The translations under genes were made by a program, and so were the position numbers. Of a DNA stretch of 64,000 bases, positions 25,049 to 33,426 are shown piece by piece; within the stretch, counting starts at the first letter, position 1, and each line of letters begins with the position of its first letter. Source of the stretch: JAAFHB01 sp038236995 (GTDB lineage Bacteria; Bacteroidota; Bacteroidia; Bacteroidales; Prolixibacteraceae); contig JBBRZE010000019.1 of NCBI GenBank assembly GCA_038236995.1, positions 4,369 through 68,368 of the forward strand, in the 5' to 3' direction. A model generated the notes under the pieces. It did not search any database. It had not been told where the DNA came from and saw nothing but the letters and a program-made list of their open reading frames with translations.

Positions 25049-25426
25049 AACTTCTTGAAAAAGTGAAATATCTATAGTTAAATACCAAATAACTTCAGGA
25101 ATATATGAAATATCTATAGTTATTTAGCAAATGTCTTCATGAAAAAAGAAAACATCTTATGTTTTTTACAAGTTAACTTCAGGTAAAAAGAAAACATCTT
25201 AAGTTATTTACCAAATATCTTAAGTAAAAAAGAAAACATCTTAAGTTATTTACCAAATATCTTAAGGATATAGTGAAATATATATAGTTATTTAGCAAAT
25301 AACTTCAGTAAAAAAGAAAACATCTTAAGTTATTTACAAGATAACTTCAGGAAAATGAAAAACATCTTAAGTTATTTACCAAATAACTTAAGGAAAAAAG
25401 AAAACATCCCGAGTTATTGGAGGCTA
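25049..25426. repeat. 42-bp tandem repeat array, 9 copies, AT-rich hairpins
   Basis: Nine units of exactly 42 bp begin at 25049, 25091, 25133, 25175, 25217, 25259, 25301, 25343 and 25385; the last is degenerate. The typical unit is AACTTCAGG, an A-rich run, AACATCTTAAGTTATTTACC, AAAT. Across unit joins, CTTAAGTTATTT faces AAATAACTTAAG with a 3-base loop, a perfect 12-bp hairpin in the last full unit and near-perfect in the others. The sequence is unrelated to the array at 3.7 kb, but the period is the same. No gene overlaps it. Confidence 0.95.
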
Positions 25427-25648
25427 TTGAGGCTATTCATGCAACTGTGTCTGCAAGTAATAACGATTAAATTTGCAGACGATGGAAAGGAAGGAAGAAA
25501 TGGAAGAATTCAGTTTTGAAGAATTCGAGAAATCAGCGATCAATGTGAAATACATCACTGTATATACCGAATGTACCATGGAAAAAGGGAATTGCCTGTT
25601 GACACCGAATTTGAGACTCATTTAAAGTTCAATATTGCATGAAAAATT
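25427..25648. other. Intergenic region beside the repeat array
   Basis: No convincing gene. One small plus-strand frame (25482-25625, 47 codons, Glu-rich start MERKEEMEEFSFEEFEKSA) has an ATG and a stop but no promoter, no recognised family and no partner. The 157 bp between pruA and the array (24892-25048) hold only the possible pruA -7 box. Confidence 0.4.
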
Positions 25649-26428
25649 TTAGATTTCGGGGAAATAACCTGAACACTCTTTTAATGTTCCAAACCGGTAT
25701 TCTTTCTGTTTGAAATAATCAATTACATCACCCAATCTTTCAACTAATTTAATTCCCGAGTTTCGGACAATGTAGGACGGCAATTTCACTTCGGGAGCAG
25801 AAAGATCGACAAACTCCCATGGGTGGAAATAGACATTTAAATATCCATCTTTTTTGATTGCACCCAAACACATCCGTTTGTAAATATTCAAGGGGAAATT
25901 ATGCAGCGATAACCAAAACAATGGTATTCTGAATTTTGAAGAAACGGAAGCAGGGATCTGACAGAGTGGACCTTCGTAGAAAATGCGGCGTGGCTTGGCC
26001 AGGTTGTAGTATTTCCCGGGCAAAAAAGTAGGGTTTAACGAAGAGTTATATTGATATCCTGCTTCTATAATAGGATTTGATTCAATTGGCATCATGTTAG
26101 GCATACGAAATCCGTAAACCGTTGTCCCGGTCAATCGCTCCAAAACTTCTTTTGATTCCTGAAGGTGTTTTATTTCGAATGTTGCATGGTAATAGCCGTG
26201 CGATGCCACTTCATGTCCTTCATTTACCATTCGTCCGATTAAATCGGAGGCATTGATGGCAAAGTTTGCAGTACAAAAAAAAGTAGCTTTCACATCCTTT
26301 TGCAAAAGCAAATCAAGGATGCGCACCGTCCCAATTTTTGAAACCGCCATTTGCTGCTCAAAGCTGAGTGTCTTTGTATAGGGAAGCGGGTTGTCGAATT
26401 CTTCGATATCAAAACTTAAAAAAATCAT
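25649..26428 (-). CDS. Polysaccharide deacetylase (NodB homology, CE4-like)
   Basis: A 259-residue protein with the NodB fold, which removes N-acetyl (or formyl) groups from glycans or lipid-linked sugars. Motif 1 is LSFDIEEF (residues 4-11, with the metal and base Asp). Motif 2 is EVASHGYYHATF (about 73-84, HxxxH metal site). Motif 3 is GFRMPNMMP (about 105-113). A late HPWEF (about 190) gives the fourth motif. There is no signal peptide, so it acts in the cytoplasm, perhaps on a polyprenyl-linked sugar as ArnD does. It lies 4 bp after the GT2 gene. Confidence 0.88.
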   Translation of the reverse strand: MIFLSFDIEEFDNPLPYTKTLSFEQQMAVSKIGTVRILDLLLQKDVKATFFCTANFAINASDLIGRMVNEGHEVASHGYYHATFEIKHLQESKEVLERLTGTTVYGFRMPNMMPIESNPIIEAGYQYNSSLNPTFLPGKYYNLAKPRRIFYEGPLCQIPASVSSKFRIPLFWLSLHNFPLNIYKRMCLGAIKKDGYLNVYFHPWEFVDLSAPEVKLPSYIVRNSGIKLVERLGDVIDYFKQKEYRFGTLKECSGYFPEI

Positions 26429-26432
26429 ACAA

Positions 26433-27371
26433 CTATTTGGTTTTTAGATTCGTCGACTTTATAATATACACTGGCCGGTCTTTAACCTGCATGAACATTT
26501 TTCCGATGTAAATTCCAATAATCCCTAAAACACAAAGTTGCAACCCGGAAAAGAACACGACTGTTAATATTACAGAACCCCAACCATAAGCATAATGTCC
26601 TGAATAATAGTAAGACCAAATTACGTAGGGAAGATATAAGAAGGAAAGCAATGAAAGACTAAATCCAAGGTAAACAGCGAGGTAAAGCGGACGAATACTT
26701 AACGAAGTAATTCCATTAAAGGCAAAATGCACCATCTTACGAAAAGTATATTTGCTTTGTCCATATTGCCGGTCATCGGGATGGTAGTCGATGGCAATTT
26801 GTTTAAATCCGATCCATTTAATCAGTCCCCGGATAAACAAATCATTTTCTCTAAACCGGGAAAATACCTCCGCTACCCGCCTGTCGATCAATCTGAAATC
26901 AGAGGATCCTTTTTCAATTTTAATATCAGACAACCAGCTTACAATAGCGTAAAACACATTTGATGTTTTACGCTTCAGATAGGAGAGATTTTCGCTCTCT
27001 GCCCGTCGTGTGCAAACAACATCAAAACCTTGTTCCCACTTATCAAGCAATTTGCATATCAGTTCGGGTGGATGCTGAAGATCACAATCCATCGATATGA
27101 TGCAATCACCACTGGCCCTATCCAAACCGGCCTTCAACGCATTCTGATGTCCAAAGTTCCGGGACAGTTCGATGTAGAATATTCCGTTGTTACGACTTTG
27201 AAGGCTTTCAATTTCCTTCAAAGTGTCGTCAGTGCTTCCATCATCGACAAAGATAACTTCAAGGTCGTATCGGTCATATGGAAAACAGGAATTGATCCGC
27301 TCATTGATGATATCGATATTTCCCGCTTCGTTGTGTGCAGGAAGTACAATTGAAACAAGTTTCTTTTTCAT
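26433..27371 (-). CDS. GT2 glycosyltransferase, polyprenyl-phosphate type (GtrB/DPM1-like)
   Basis: This enzyme makes a polyprenyl-phosphate sugar from a nucleotide sugar. The 312-residue protein has the GT-A core (SIVLPAHNEAGNI, 7-19; FVDDGSTDDTL, 41-51; FGHQNALKAGLD and ISMDCDLQHPPE with the DxD) and two C-terminal membrane helices (about 230-290), the GtrB/ArnC architecture. It overlaps the GT87-like gene by 4 bp, so the two are coupled: the GT87-like membrane enzyme is a natural user of its lipid-linked sugar. Confidence 0.9.
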   Translation of the reverse strand: MKKKLVSIVLPAHNEAGNIDIINERINSCFPYDRYDLEVIFVDDGSTDDTLKEIESLQSRNNGIFYIELSRNFGHQNALKAGLDRASGDCIISMDCDLQHPPELICKLLDKWEQGFDVVCTRRAESENLSYLKRKTSNVFYAIVSWLSDIKIEKGSSDFRLIDRRVAEVFSRFRENDLFIRGLIKWIGFKQIAIDYHPDDRQYGQSKYTFRKMVHFAFNGITSLSIRPLYLAVYLGFSLSLLSFLYLPYVIWSYYYSGHYAYGWGSVILTVVFFSGLQLCVLGIIGIYIGKMFMQVKDRPVYIIKSTNLKTK

Positions 27372-28561
27372 TGTTGCAATTCTGTTAGGTAGTTATCCGA
27401 CTTACGAAAAAGCATCTCGTATATGATTGTCAGCCATATAATCGTGCATGGAAGCGCCTGCAAAGCATAGGGTTGAATAAAGTGCCGGTACAGGTAATCG
27501 GGAAAAAGATCGGAAGGGGCAAAGCTGGAGACTGCTATCCCGAAGATGATCAGGAACAAATTCCACGTTGTATATGGTCTTTTCTGAATCACAAACCAGA
27601 TAGCTACACCTGCAAGGGCGATGACATAACTATTTGGTTCACTTCCGGTACTAAACAGCACGGTAAAGATCAAAACGGAAGCAAGTGTGAGCAACTGAAA
27701 CCAGTTCTGCCGGTATTCCCGGATCCTCAAATAAGGAAGTGCGAAAAGCACAAGCGCTCCGAGCAAAACCGGGATGTTCGAAAACTCAAAATTCCCTGTT
27801 GATTTATGTATGATACCCAAAAAGGAAACATTTTGCTGAAGTGCACTACCGTTACCCTGGTTTTTAATAACCAACTCGTTAAACCAGCCTTTGTATTGAT
27901 CGATAATAAATTCCGGCGACGAAATAAACATGGGCAACACAAAGAAAACGATGCCCCAGATTACACTCCAAATCAATAATTTCGGTTTATGTTTCGAGAA
28001 GAAGAAAAAGGCAAATCCTACGATTCCATACAATTTCACGAAGGTTCCCAGCATGATCATAAAAGCAGCCCAGATATCCTTCTCTTTTTTGATGTTAGTA
28101 TATGACAATATAATAAGGGCGGCAGTTGCGGTATTGAACTGAACGTTTGTTTGCGCAATAATCATTGAATTGGTGCAAATCCATAATATCGCGATGTGTT
28201 GCCACGGATTAAGCGGTAACTCTTTAACCGCGTAATAAAGCACCAACGCTAACATAACCAGCCAAAGTGTACCACCTAACAAGTCGGGCATTAACGCAAA
28301 AGGGGCCATGATAATTCCGAAAACAGGACCATAATGGTTCAGATCGTCGAAAAATTCGGGGCGTTGCTGATAGAGTGGAAACTGTTCCAATATGTTCAGA
28401 AACACATATTTGTAGATCTTGTAATTATTATGAAGAATTCCGTTCATGGAATTGAATACACCCATAAATACCGAAACACCTATCCACAACCAATAAATGG
28501 TCCGGTAGTCTTTAAAGAAAGGTTTGCTAAAAAACACAGCTAATTTCTTTGCGATTGGCAT
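27368..28561 (-). CDS. GT87-like (DUF2029) integral-membrane glycosyltransferase
   Basis: A 397-residue polytopic membrane protein with about ten helices. It resembles DUF2029/GT87 proteins (the PimE mannosyltransferase group), which move sugar from polyprenyl-phosphate donors on the outer side of the inner membrane. The conserved-looking loop YQQRPEFFDDLNHYGPVFGI (about 64-83) carries acidic residues that may be catalytic. NVQFNTATAALIILS and GTFVKLYGIVGFAFF also fit the family. It is flanked by the FkbM gene (19-bp gap) and the GT2 gene (4-bp overlap), so they are one operon. Confidence 0.8.
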   Translation of the reverse strand: MPIAKKLAVFFSKPFFKDYRTIYWLWIGVSVFMGVFNSMNGILHNNYKIYKYVFLNILEQFPLYQQRPEFFDDLNHYGPVFGIIMAPFALMPDLLGGTLWLVMLALVLYYAVKELPLNPWQHIAILWICTNSMIIAQTNVQFNTATAALIILSYTNIKKEKDIWAAFMIMLGTFVKLYGIVGFAFFFFSKHKPKLLIWSVIWGIVFFVLPMFISSPEFIIDQYKGWFNELVIKNQGNGSALQQNVSFLGIIHKSTGNFEFSNIPVLLGALVLFALPYLRIREYRQNWFQLLTLASVLIFTVLFSTGSEPNSYVIALAGVAIWFVIQKRPYTTWNLFLIIFGIAVSSFAPSDLFPDYLYRHFIQPYALQALPCTIIWLTIIYEMLFRKSDNYLTELQQ

Positions 28562-28580
28562 ACTGAAAAATTAATTTTAA

Positions 28581-29465
28581 TCAGTGTTTAATAGCACGGA
28601 CCAAACCGCGTCTTAAAAAGGGCGCCTTTATTTTCCGATCAGTATATAAAAGCACAAAGCCATCGGAATGAGATGTTTCGAACCCATATTGCGTTAAACG
28701 CTCCTTGAATTCCTGTTCGTCTTCTGGTTTATGATAGGTACAAATTGCCACTTTAAGCGGATGTTGCTCCTGAAGAATCCGTTTGCTGCCATCCAACAGG
28801 CGCGATTCAGCACCCTCCACATCAATTTTCAGAAAAGACAATTTTTCACCCGCAGCAAAATAATCGTCAAGTGTCGTACAAGTAGCATTAGATACATCCC
28901 CAACAAATTTTTTAACAATGGTCACTTTGTCTTTCCAGGGTTCGAAAGTCGCATTTAAAGGCTCCATCCATTCCTTATTACTTTCGAAAAGGATAATTCG
29001 TGACGCCTTTTCAACCACGGTTAATGCAAAATTTCCTTCTGCTGCGCCAATATCAACCAATACATCGTCCTTTTCAAATTTAAAATCCTCGTTCTCGTAA
29101 CAATGCGGACACATTGGATCCTGCTCCTTCATCAGCTCATTAAAACTTAATCTGATTCGCTTTTTACTCCAACGTTTCTTAAAATAAAGTCTTTTATCGT
29201 CGAGCAGCACGTACCGTAATCTTTTCTCCAGATCATCATGAACTTCAACTGAATCTTCGATATATTTATCCTGAAAATAGTAAGGAAACATTGCGACCTT
29301 CCGGTTTCTTAAATAATCAAGTACCTTTTCTATTTCATCAGAAAGGGGTTCTGACAGGTTAGAATAATAGTCAAGCACAGATGCCCGAAGCACTTTGGCC
29401 ACAATTTTCTTCCGAATAAATTTAGGTACAAGAATTCTATAAATCAGGGTATTCAGGATATTCAT
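28581..29465 (-). CDS. FkbM-family methyltransferase
   Basis: A 294-residue SAM-dependent O-methyltransferase of the FkbM type, probably acting on a glycan. The SAM-binding motif is VLVDIGAAEGNFALTVVE (about 134-151), followed by RIILFESNKEWMEPLNATF (acidic end of strand 2) and the family signature CTTLDDYF...LSFLKIDVEGAESRLLDGS. The N-terminal 120 residues are a basic helical extension with no known domain. The ATG at 29465 is preferred to the TTG one codon before. It is the first gene of a leftward glycan operon. Confidence 0.88.
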   Translation of the reverse strand: MNILNTLIYRILVPKFIRKKIVAKVLRASVLDYYSNLSEPLSDEIEKVLDYLRNRKVAMFPYYFQDKYIEDSVEVHDDLEKRLRYVLLDDKRLYFKKRWSKKRIRLSFNELMKEQDPMCPHCYENEDFKFEKDDVLVDIGAAEGNFALTVVEKASRIILFESNKEWMEPLNATFEPWKDKVTIVKKFVGDVSNATCTTLDDYFAAGEKLSFLKIDVEGAESRLLDGSKRILQEQHPLKVAICTYHKPEDEQEFKERLTQYGFETSHSDGFVLLYTDRKIKAPFLRRGLVRAIKH

Positions 29466-29648
29466 CAAATTCGTATATAGGGTTCAAAATAGCTATTTAG
29501 CGTGGTAACCTGGGCAGCAAAGTTAAAAAAAATCACTTTCACCTTGCTAAAGCTCAAAAATTAAGTAAAATATATCAGAAAGTAAATTTCATATTTCCTG
29601 AGGATGTCGAATAATAAGTTATTTTTGATGCGACCTAAAGATGAAAAA

Positions 29649-30770
29649 ATGATAATCGGATATGAAGCAAAGCGCGTATTCCAAAATTGTTCGGGGCTGG
29701 GAAACTATAGCCGGAACACCATTAATTTATTAACAAGGTATTACCCCGAGAATAAATATAAACTCTTTGCTCCCAGGCTTACCGATCTGTATACGATTCC
29801 TGCGTCAGCCGAAATCATCACACCTAAAACTTTTTTTTCACAGTTACTTTGTTCATACTGGAGATTACATCAGATTAATAAACTACTAAAATGCAATAGC
29901 ATAGATGTTTTTCATGGCTTAAGTCATGTTCTGCCATTTGGAATCGAAAAAACAGGAACACCTTCTGTCGTTACAATTCATGATCTTATTTTCTTAAGGT
30001 ATCCCGAATATTATAATAAAATTGATCGGGAAATGTATCATACCATCTACCGCAGCTCTTGCAATAGAGCAACAAAAATCATTGCAATCAGTAATCAGAC
30101 CAAAGCCGATCTGATCAGCTTCTTTGGTATTAATCCTGATAAAATTGAGGTGATCTATCAATCGTGCAATAAGTTGTTTTACGATAGGTTAAGTGATGAG
30201 CGAATAGCCGCTGTGCGATTAAAATTCAATCTGCCCGAAAAATTCATCCTGACCGTTGGAACAATTGAAAGAAGGAAGAATCAACTTGCTATCTTAAAAG
30301 CTGTCGCTAAAGAGAAGCTCGATATTACGGTTGTCATTCTGGGAAAACCAACTGAATATATCACGCAGCTTAACCGGTTTATCAGTGAATCAGGTATCCA
30401 TAAACAGGTGATGTTTCTCCATCATACAACCACTGAAGAGTTGCAGGCAATTTATCAAATGGCAGAAGTAATGGTTTATCCATCTTTCTTTGAAGGATTT
30501 GGACTTCCGGTGCTTGAAGCCCAGGCATCTGGCTGCGCAGTAATTACTTCAAATATCAGCAGTCTGCCAGAAGCAGGAGGTGAAGGGGCGCTCTATATCA
30601 ATCCGGGGGACATTTCACAAATTGGGACTTCAATTAAGAATGTAATCACTGACAAACAGTTAAGGAAAGGGTTGATTCTAAAAGGAACAGCGAATACTGC
30701 ACTGTTCAGCGAAAAGTTCGTAGCAGAAAAGTTAATGAAACTATATACTGAATTGAGGAAAAAGGATTGA
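29649..30770 (+). CDS. GT4-family glycosyltransferase
   Basis: A retaining GT-B glycosyltransferase. From the ATG at 29649 (MIIGYEAKRVFQNCSGLGNY) it is 373 residues and begins exactly as such enzymes do, with the SGLGNYSR glycine loop; an in-frame ATG at 29604 would add 15 residues. The C-terminal GT4 domain shows KFILTVGTIERRKNQLAILK (donor site) and the EX7E motif SFFEGFGLPVLEAQASG. It is divergent from the FkbM operon and convergent with the GT2 gene at 30797, inside the surface-glycan cluster. Confidence 0.92.
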   Translation: MIIGYEAKRVFQNCSGLGNYSRNTINLLTRYYPENKYKLFAPRLTDLYTIPASAEIITPKTFFSQLLCSYWRLHQINKLLKCNSIDVFHGLSHVLPFGIEKTGTPSVVTIHDLIFLRYPEYYNKIDREMYHTIYRSSCNRATKIIAISNQTKADLISFFGINPDKIEVIYQSCNKLFYDRLSDERIAAVRLKFNLPEKFILTVGTIERRKNQLAILKAVAKEKLDITVVILGKPTEYITQLNRFISESGIHKQVMFLHHTTTEELQAIYQMAEVMVYPSFFEGFGLPVLEAQASGCAVITSNISSLPEAGGEGALYINPGDISQIGTSIKNVITDKQLRKGLILKGTANTALFSEKFVAEKLMKLYTELRKKD

Positions 30771-30796
30771 AGAGTCTTGCACTTTTTAACAGGACA

Positions 30797-31774
30797 TTAT
30801 CGTTTCGAAATGAAATTGGGCGATCGCTGGCTTAACCATGTCCTTGTTTTCAGAACATTCAGATAATACGAAACCTGTTTGAAATAAGTAAGCGTCATCA
30901 CATTAAGCCCACTGTTAAAAAAGAAGATTACACCTGCGATTGCCGGAAGAAGTCCAAACAAAACATGATCAAGTATAAGGAACATATGCATATAAAAAGC
31001 TTTCCATCCTGCTTCATGTTTCGAAATATAAATATGGCGTGAAATATTAACACAGGTTTTGGTTAATGCTGTGACCTGTTTATTAATTCGTGATGCACCA
31101 CCATGATTGTGAACTATACTAACAGTTTTAAGCAAAACGATTTCTCCATTTTTAAAACTGGCTCTGCGACACAGATCTACATCCTCGAAATACATCCAGA
31201 AATCATCATCCCATCCTTTCAGACCTTCATAAGTTTCTCTGCTGACCATGACAACAGAACCGGAAACCCAATCGGGACAAATGTAATTCTCAGTCTGAAC
31301 GAATGATTTTTCCTGATGATGAAGAAATATCTTATTGATTGCACGGAGCCAACCGGTTAAATTAAAGGGAGATAAAAAACTTCCGTAGGGACGCTCTTCA
31401 GTACCATTCTCCTTTACCTGGCAGCATGAAATAACTGAAAATGGTTTTCTTATCCGAACCTCAGTAAGCATCGCGAAAAGAGCTTCCGTATTTATAATTG
31501 TATCAGGATTTAAAAACAGAAAATGGGAACCATGACTATTTTTCGCTCCAAGGTTACAACCATTTGCAAATCCAAAGTTGCCATCGTTTAAAATAAAAGT
31601 AAATCCGGGAAATAATTGGCGGAAGCTTTCCAACATTTCGTCATCGGAGTTGTTATCAACAACAATAACTTCATGAGAAAACCGATTATCCTCTATTACA
31701 TTCAAAGATTCAAGACATTGCGTAAGTCTTTTCCACCCTCTGAAATTTACTATTATGATTGAAATATCCACCAA
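30797..31774 (-). CDS. GT2 glycosyltransferase, rhamnosyltransferase-like
   Basis: A 325-residue inverting GT-A enzyme. Motifs are SIIIVNFRGWKRLTQCLESL (5-24), VIVVDNNSDDEML (36-48), NFGFANGCNLGA (66-77), LFLNPDTII (DxD-like, about 87-95), and WVSGSVVMVSR with FWMYFEDVDLCRRA (acceptor-site ED motif). Two C-terminal hydrophobic stretches (about 255-290) anchor it to the membrane. This pattern is common in O-antigen or capsule rhamnosyltransferases. No ATG is available near the start; TTG (31774) or GTG (31771) must be used, which is unusual here. Confidence 0.88.
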   Translation of the reverse strand: MVDISIIIVNFRGWKRLTQCLESLNVIEDNRFSHEVIVVDNNSDDEMLESFRQLFPGFTFILNDGNFGFANGCNLGAKNSHGSHFLFLNPDTIINTEALFAMLTEVRIRKPFSVISCCQVKENGTEERPYGSFLSPFNLTGWLRAINKIFLHHQEKSFVQTENYICPDWVSGSVVMVSRETYEGLKGWDDDFWMYFEDVDLCRRASFKNGEIVLLKTVSIVHNHGGASRINKQVTALTKTCVNISRHIYISKHEAGWKAFYMHMFLILDHVLFGLLPAIAGVIFFFNSGLNVMTLTYFKQVSYYLNVLKTRTWLSQRSPNFISKR

Positions 31775-31971
31775 TTTAAAACTATTTTATACAAAACTAA
31801 TCAATTTATTTTTGCATTCGGTTTAGACTTTTCAACCTCTGTTTGGTTTAATCGGGAAAAGCAAAAAAAATATTAGTCGATAAAGAAATTTAGAATGCAA
31901 TACATTAGCATTATAAGCAATTGATAATGGACCATTAAAACTAGTGACAAGGTTTGAACTGTTGAAGTAAA

Positions 31972-32006
31972 GAATCCCCCAAAGCATTAAATGCCTTGAG
32001 GGATTC
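31972..32006 (-). terminator. Terminator after xylE
   Basis: GAATCCC (31972-31978) and GGGATTC (32000-32006) pair, and the inner bases extend the stem with mismatches (CAAAGC with GCCTTG). The T-run on the minus strand is short (TTCTTT). It lies 31 bp after the xylE stop. The rest of the gap 31775-32036 holds no gene. Confidence 0.6.
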
Positions 32007-32036
32007 ATTATTAATTAAATCATTTTAAATCGGGAC

Positions 32037-33422
32037 CTATTTCTTTTTCAGCCATAAAACTTCCATTTCCTCAAGGGTTTTACCTTTTGTTTCAGGAACC
32101 ATTTTCCATACAAAAACAAATGAAAGAACACTCATAATCCCGTAAAAACTATATGTCCATCCACCGCTGAATTCCATCATGGCAGGGTAGGTTGACGAAA
32201 TAAAATAGTTGGCAGCCCATTGCGCTGCAACGGCTATCGCGATAGCGCGACCTCTGATTTTATTTGGAAAGATTTCAGAAATCAGAACCCAGCATATCGG
32301 ACCCCACGACATCATAAAAGACGCGGTGTAGATGATAATAAATACCAGTGTACTAATACCAATAACATGCATGAATGCCAGTCCGCCGATAGCAAACATC
32401 CCTACTGCCATACCTATTGATCCGATCATCAGAAGTGGTTTCCTTCCGTATTTATCTACAGTCATAATGGCAACAACCGTAAATATTACGTTTATCAATC
32501 CCATTACCACCGTTTGAAGCATTGATGCATCTTTGGCGGCTCCCATACTTTCGAAAATACGGGGAGCGTAGTACAATGCAACATTGATTCCGACAAATTG
32601 CTGAAATACAGAAAGCAGGATACCGATAATGATCACAACTTTACCGTAGGCCCATAATTTTTCAGAAGCAGCTTCTACAGATTTTTTGATATCATTCATA
32701 ATGAGTCTCGCCTGCTGAATCCCATTAATTTTCGTGAGAATTTCCAACGCTTTGGTATCCTGATTGTTTAGCGCAAGATAACGCGGTGTTTCAGGGACAA
32801 AGAACAGCAATATCCCAAAAATTGCAGCGGGTATAGCCTCGGAAACAAACATCCATCGCCATCCGGTTTCATTAATATATTCGATCGTATTCCCCTGTGC
32901 TATTCCCCAGTTGACAAAATAGACAACCAACATACCAAAAATAATGGCGAATTGGTTGATCGAAACCAGTCGGCCGCGAATATCTGCAGGAGCAACTTCC
33001 CCTATGTACATCGGAACGACAGCAGATGCCAGACCAACGCCTATTCCACCGATTATCCGGTAAAAGTTGAACATGTACAATAAGCCCAGGGTGGGTTCAC
33101 CTCTTTTAAAAAACAAAGCTTCGGGAAAACCTGAACCCAATGCTGAAATAAAGAACAATACAGCAGCAAGCATCAGTGTTCTTTTGCGACCCAGTTTTGA
33201 CGCCAGTAGCCCGGAGATCATGCCTCCTATAATACAGCCAATTAAGGCACTTGAAATAGTTGCGCCATGTGCAAGTGATCCAAGTCCAAGACTTGTGATC
33301 AGATAAGCCTGAACAGATTTCTCTGCTCCCGATATTACAGCTGTGTCGTATCCAAATAAAAGACCCCCCAGTGTTGCCACCAGGGTAATCGCCATAATAT
33401 AAACGATATTACGATCTTTCAT
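32037..33422 (-). CDS. xylE: D-xylose:proton symporter
   Basis: A 461-residue, 12-helix sugar porter of the major facilitator superfamily. Signatures are GYDTAVISGAEKSVQAYLIT (about 24-43, helix 1), SKLGRKRTLM (loop 2-3), GGIGVGLASAVVPMYIGEVA (helix 4), VPETPRYLALNN (loop 6-7), VDKYGRKPLLM (loop 8-9) and VPETKGKTLEEME at the C-terminus (PETKG). It follows xylA with only 4 bp between, so the xyl operon brings its own transporter. Substrate is inferred from the operon and its close XylE likeness. Confidence 0.93.
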   Translation of the reverse strand: MKDRNIVYIMAITLVATLGGLLFGYDTAVISGAEKSVQAYLITSLGLGSLAHGATISSALIGCIIGGMISGLLASKLGRKRTLMLAAVLFFISALGSGFPEALFFKRGEPTLGLLYMFNFYRIIGGIGVGLASAVVPMYIGEVAPADIRGRLVSINQFAIIFGMLVVYFVNWGIAQGNTIEYINETGWRWMFVSEAIPAAIFGILLFFVPETPRYLALNNQDTKALEILTKINGIQQARLIMNDIKKSVEAASEKLWAYGKVVIIIGILLSVFQQFVGINVALYYAPRIFESMGAAKDASMLQTVVMGLINVIFTVVAIMTVDKYGRKPLLMIGSIGMAVGMFAIGGLAFMHVIGISTLVFIIIYTASFMMSWGPICWVLISEIFPNKIRGRAIAIAVAAQWAANYFISSTYPAMMEFSGGWTYSFYGIMSVLSFVFVWKMVPETKGKTLEEMEVLWLKKK

Positions 33423-33426
33423 AAAG

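Noticed and set aside
25049..25426. CRISPR array
   Set aside because: Units are contiguous with no unique spacers, and no cas genes are in the window.
25482..25625. 47-codon plus-strand frame with a Glu-rich start
   Set aside because: No promoter, no recognised family, no partner; length is within chance for this AT content.
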